A stretch of 64,000 bases of DNA from Lingula anatina (lineage: Eukaryota > Brachiopoda > Lingulata > Lingulida > Lingulidae): assembly GCF_001039355.2 (NCBI RefSeq), contig NW_019775398.1:1-64000 (forward strand), in the 5' to 3' direction. Below the pieces are notes generated by a model. It was not told where the DNA came from. It did no database searches and was given only the letters and a program-made list of their open reading frames with translations. Both the position numbers and the translations under genes were made by a program. Positions 61,865 through 64,000 of this stretch are shown in pieces (position 1 is the stretch's first letter; the number at the start of each line of letters is the position of its first letter).

Positions 61865-62389
61865 TCATGCACTGGGTGCGTTTCGACAAAACAATACCTT
61901 GAACTGTGACCTAAATTCCGAACCACTGATTAGAAACACCAGTAAGTTGAACACATGGTAGGTCAACTCTGAGATTCTACCGATAAAATACATGTTGAAA
62001 ACATACCCAGGAAGGTCTTTCGTATGTACATATGATGTCACAACCATACAAATAACAGAGGTTGTGCACATAATAAGAAAACTAAAAGACGAAGCCAACA
62101 AAGACACGGTACTTATTATTTCTTTGATCTTGTTCTCATTTCTTCTTCCAGACGTAAGTTCTTTTCGAGATTTTCTTTGAACCCAGACAAAATGTATTAT
62201 CTTGAAGTTCATCCCGGTTATGGTGAGTAACATCATGGCTCTTCCTGTGATACGAATTGCTGCTACAATCCCTAAGCGCCTTTGTAACCCTTGTAGGTAT
62301 TCCCGAGCAACAAGCACACACGAGGCATCAGTGTAAATTAAACTTGCCAAGGCTACGGCCCCAGATGCTGCTGCTGCGACAAACACCAT
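61865..62389 (-). CDS. Receptor B last exon: helices 4-7 and C-tail
   Basis: The acceptor TTTTCGCAG precedes ATG at 62389 on the minus strand. 174 codons plus TGA. Differences from receptor A concentrate in the loop after helix 4 and in loop 3 between helices 6 and 7; helices 4, 5 and 7 are the most alike. Confidence 0.88.
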   Translation of the reverse strand: MVFVAAAASGAVALASLIYTDASCVLVAREYLQGLQRRLGIVAAIRITGRAMMLLTITGMNFKIIHFVWVQRKSRKELTSGRRNENKIKEIISTVSLLASSFSFLIMCTTSVICMVVTSYVHTKDLPGYVFNMYFIGRISELTYHVFNLLVFLISGSEFRSQFKVLFCRNAPSA

Positions 62390-64000
62390 CTGCGAAAATG
62401 AAACAAGGCAGCAAAGTTGTCAAATGTACATACAGAAAGCAGAAAAAAGGATGCACAAAATACATTTAGGTCATTTCATCAATTTCGATACAACATATCA
62501 TTGCTTAACAGCATAATAACCAATTTGAAATAAAGGCAACATGGACATCAGTATGTTTAAAGATTATCCTCTGAAAATGACAATTTGTGAAAAATGAACA
62601 TTAAAAAAAAAAGCTTCAAAAAGGGACGTAATAAGGCTGGTTTTCTAAAATCCAGCTGTATTTTAGCCATAAGAAGATTTTCTTTTAGTTAGAGCATAAT
62701 TAGGAACATTGATCTCCTTTAATACGGCTTATAGACAGTGCACAAAAAAGGTTATCGTCAATCATTAAGCAATATTTATATTTATGTTATAACACAATAC
62801 TTAAAGATGCTCAATTACAAAAGCCGACCAAATGTCACCAGATATTTTTTTAATAGTATAATACCAAAAGACATCGTTTCATATCACTTGAAAAATGATA
62901 TTTGACATGATTTTTCGGCTTGCTTTCCATGCTGTGCGTAAATGGGGCAGATAAGTGGGTTAAGTTCACAACCAAAATTTTAAAGGTACAGTTTAAAACT
63001 CTCTAATTGCTGATCGATTACTAGTGATTAATTCAGTTTATCCCTTGGCATGTTAACTTTATTTGAGTCGTATAAGAAACTAATAGAAATGGTTTATATG
63101 TGTTACTGGAATCCATGCCCCACCGTCACTCGGTTCACATGCACCTTTAACAGCAGAATGGCGACTGATTTTTAATTATGTACTACAGGTAACATGGACA
63201 TTCAGAAACTGTAATGAGCATGAGGCTTGGGGTCTCACATTAAAAATGCCAATATGTAAAAATGAACATTTCATTAAAAACCTGCACAAGTTCATGAAAT
63301 TTAGTCAAACAAAGATATTTGATCTGTATTTAAGCGCTATAAATCACTTCCGTAAGTTTGAGTTTAATAAGGGCAAATTACTTTGATTGTGTATCGTTAG
63401 ACAGTGCACAAAATTAGTATTTTAGTCAGCTTTGATGCAATTTTACGTAATACTGAACATCATAATCGCAACCAACTTTTTATATATACTGTTGCTTATA
63501 TGGATAATGAAAATGTAAATGGCAAAGGGTTTCAGCCCCATTTGTGGGGTTCAAAGTCATTATGTCGGTAATTAAGAAGCATCAGGTACTGATTCATGTT
63601 AAAAAGATGCGACCTTTGGTACCGAATAGAAAAATTTTAATTTTTAAAAAAGCGTCATCATTTATCCATGGCGGACCCAGGGGGATACAGTGAGCCACAA
63701 ACACTGTATTCAAACTCGTTTTCCATCTCTCACCATTGAAGGATTTAATTTTTTAGGATTTTACGTGTGTGTATATGTGTGTGTTATAATTTTTCATTTA
63801 CTTATTTTTTTACAACTCACAAAGTTAAGAAGTTTCATAAATACATAGATCACTAAAAAGATAAACAAGCCTCGCTTATCATCATCACGCTCAGTAATAC
63901 TTTCAGAAATTACAAGAACCTCTTATGAACTTTCCCAATCATAACTTCACAACTAAAGTACGTACCGATCTGAAGAACGTTTTTCTGGAGCATATGAAAC
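61865..64000 (-). CDS. Class A GPCR paralogue (receptor B), partial at the window edge
   Basis: The visible exons on the minus strand are 63966-64000 (the 3' end of the upstream exon, running off the window) and 61865-62389 (last exon, TGA at 61865-61867). The upstream piece encodes FICSRKTFFRS before the donor GGTACGT, against YICSRKILFRS in receptor A. The intron (62390-63965) is in the same phase-0 position. The last exon (174 residues) matches receptor A throughout helices 4-7, with identical stretches such as MVFVAAAASGAVALASL and FNLLVFLISGSEFRSQFK. It lacks the same CWxP and NPxxY prolines. It is convergent with receptor A, about 7 kb apart, with open frames and conserved splice sites that suggest a functional gene. 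The ectodomain lies outside the window. Confidence 0.85.
62390..63965 (-). other. Receptor B intron (1576 bp)
   Basis: Donor GTACGT (plus-strand positions 63960-63965) and acceptor TTTTCGCAG next to 62389. No MITE like that in receptor A's intron was noticed, and nothing else recognisable is in it. Confidence 0.8.
63966..64000 (-). CDS. Receptor B upstream exon, last 35 nt
   Basis: 35 bases at the very end of the window whose reverse complement nearly matches the end of receptor A exon 1 (shared CATATGCTCCAGAAAAA and TTCAGATCG before the donor). It ends in phase 0, exactly as in receptor A. Confidence 0.85.

Noticed and set aside
1-64000. tRNA, rRNA and CRISPR-like arrays
   Set aside because: Scanning by eye for tRNA B-box words and regularly spaced repeats found none. 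The tandem repeats present are eukaryotic mini- and microsatellites.

Overview
This is eukaryotic genomic DNA, most likely from a marine bilaterian invertebrate such as a mollusc, brachiopod or other non-vertebrate. It is AT-rich and gene-poor. It has spliced genes with GT-AG introns of up to about 12.4 kb, many microsatellites, many small inverted-repeat elements, one 510-base assembly gap and three single-N contig joins. The species cannot be fixed from the sequence. The RGK GTPase carries motifs I associate with invertebrate (for example insect) RGK proteins, which argues against a vertebrate.

Three protein-coding loci can be supported. (1) A four-exon RGK-family small GTPase gene (Rad/Gem/Rem type) runs on the + strand from 14361 to 35297. 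All exon phases fit and it gives a 424-residue protein. (2) A two-exon class A (rhodopsin-like) GPCR with a large N-glycosylated, cysteine-containing ectodomain runs on the + strand from 51588 to 54880 (654 residues). (3) A close paralogue of that receptor lies on the - strand. Its last exon is at 61865-62389, and the 3' end of its preceding exon is just visible at 63966-64000, so the gene continues past the window. The two receptor genes point towards each other. Between them lie a decayed + strand copy of the receptor's first exon (about 60874-60985), a degenerate BEL/Pao retrotransposon on the - strand (about 57330-59110) and inverted-repeat elements.

Layout. 1-14360 is intergenic. It contains a degenerate tandem repeat array (about 6195-10345) interrupted by a 996-bp foldback element with 6-bp target duplications and a related empty site in the same array. 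14361-35297 is the RGK gene; its introns carry minisatellites, microsatellites and the assembly gap. 35298-51500 is intergenic and rich in MITE-like families. 51500-64000 holds the receptor pair and transposon debris.

At least five inverted-repeat (MITE-like) families recur or are well defined in the window. Two duplications abut single Ns (53374-54139 and 60509-60883). They look like unmerged contig ends rather than biology, so distances measured across them are inflated.
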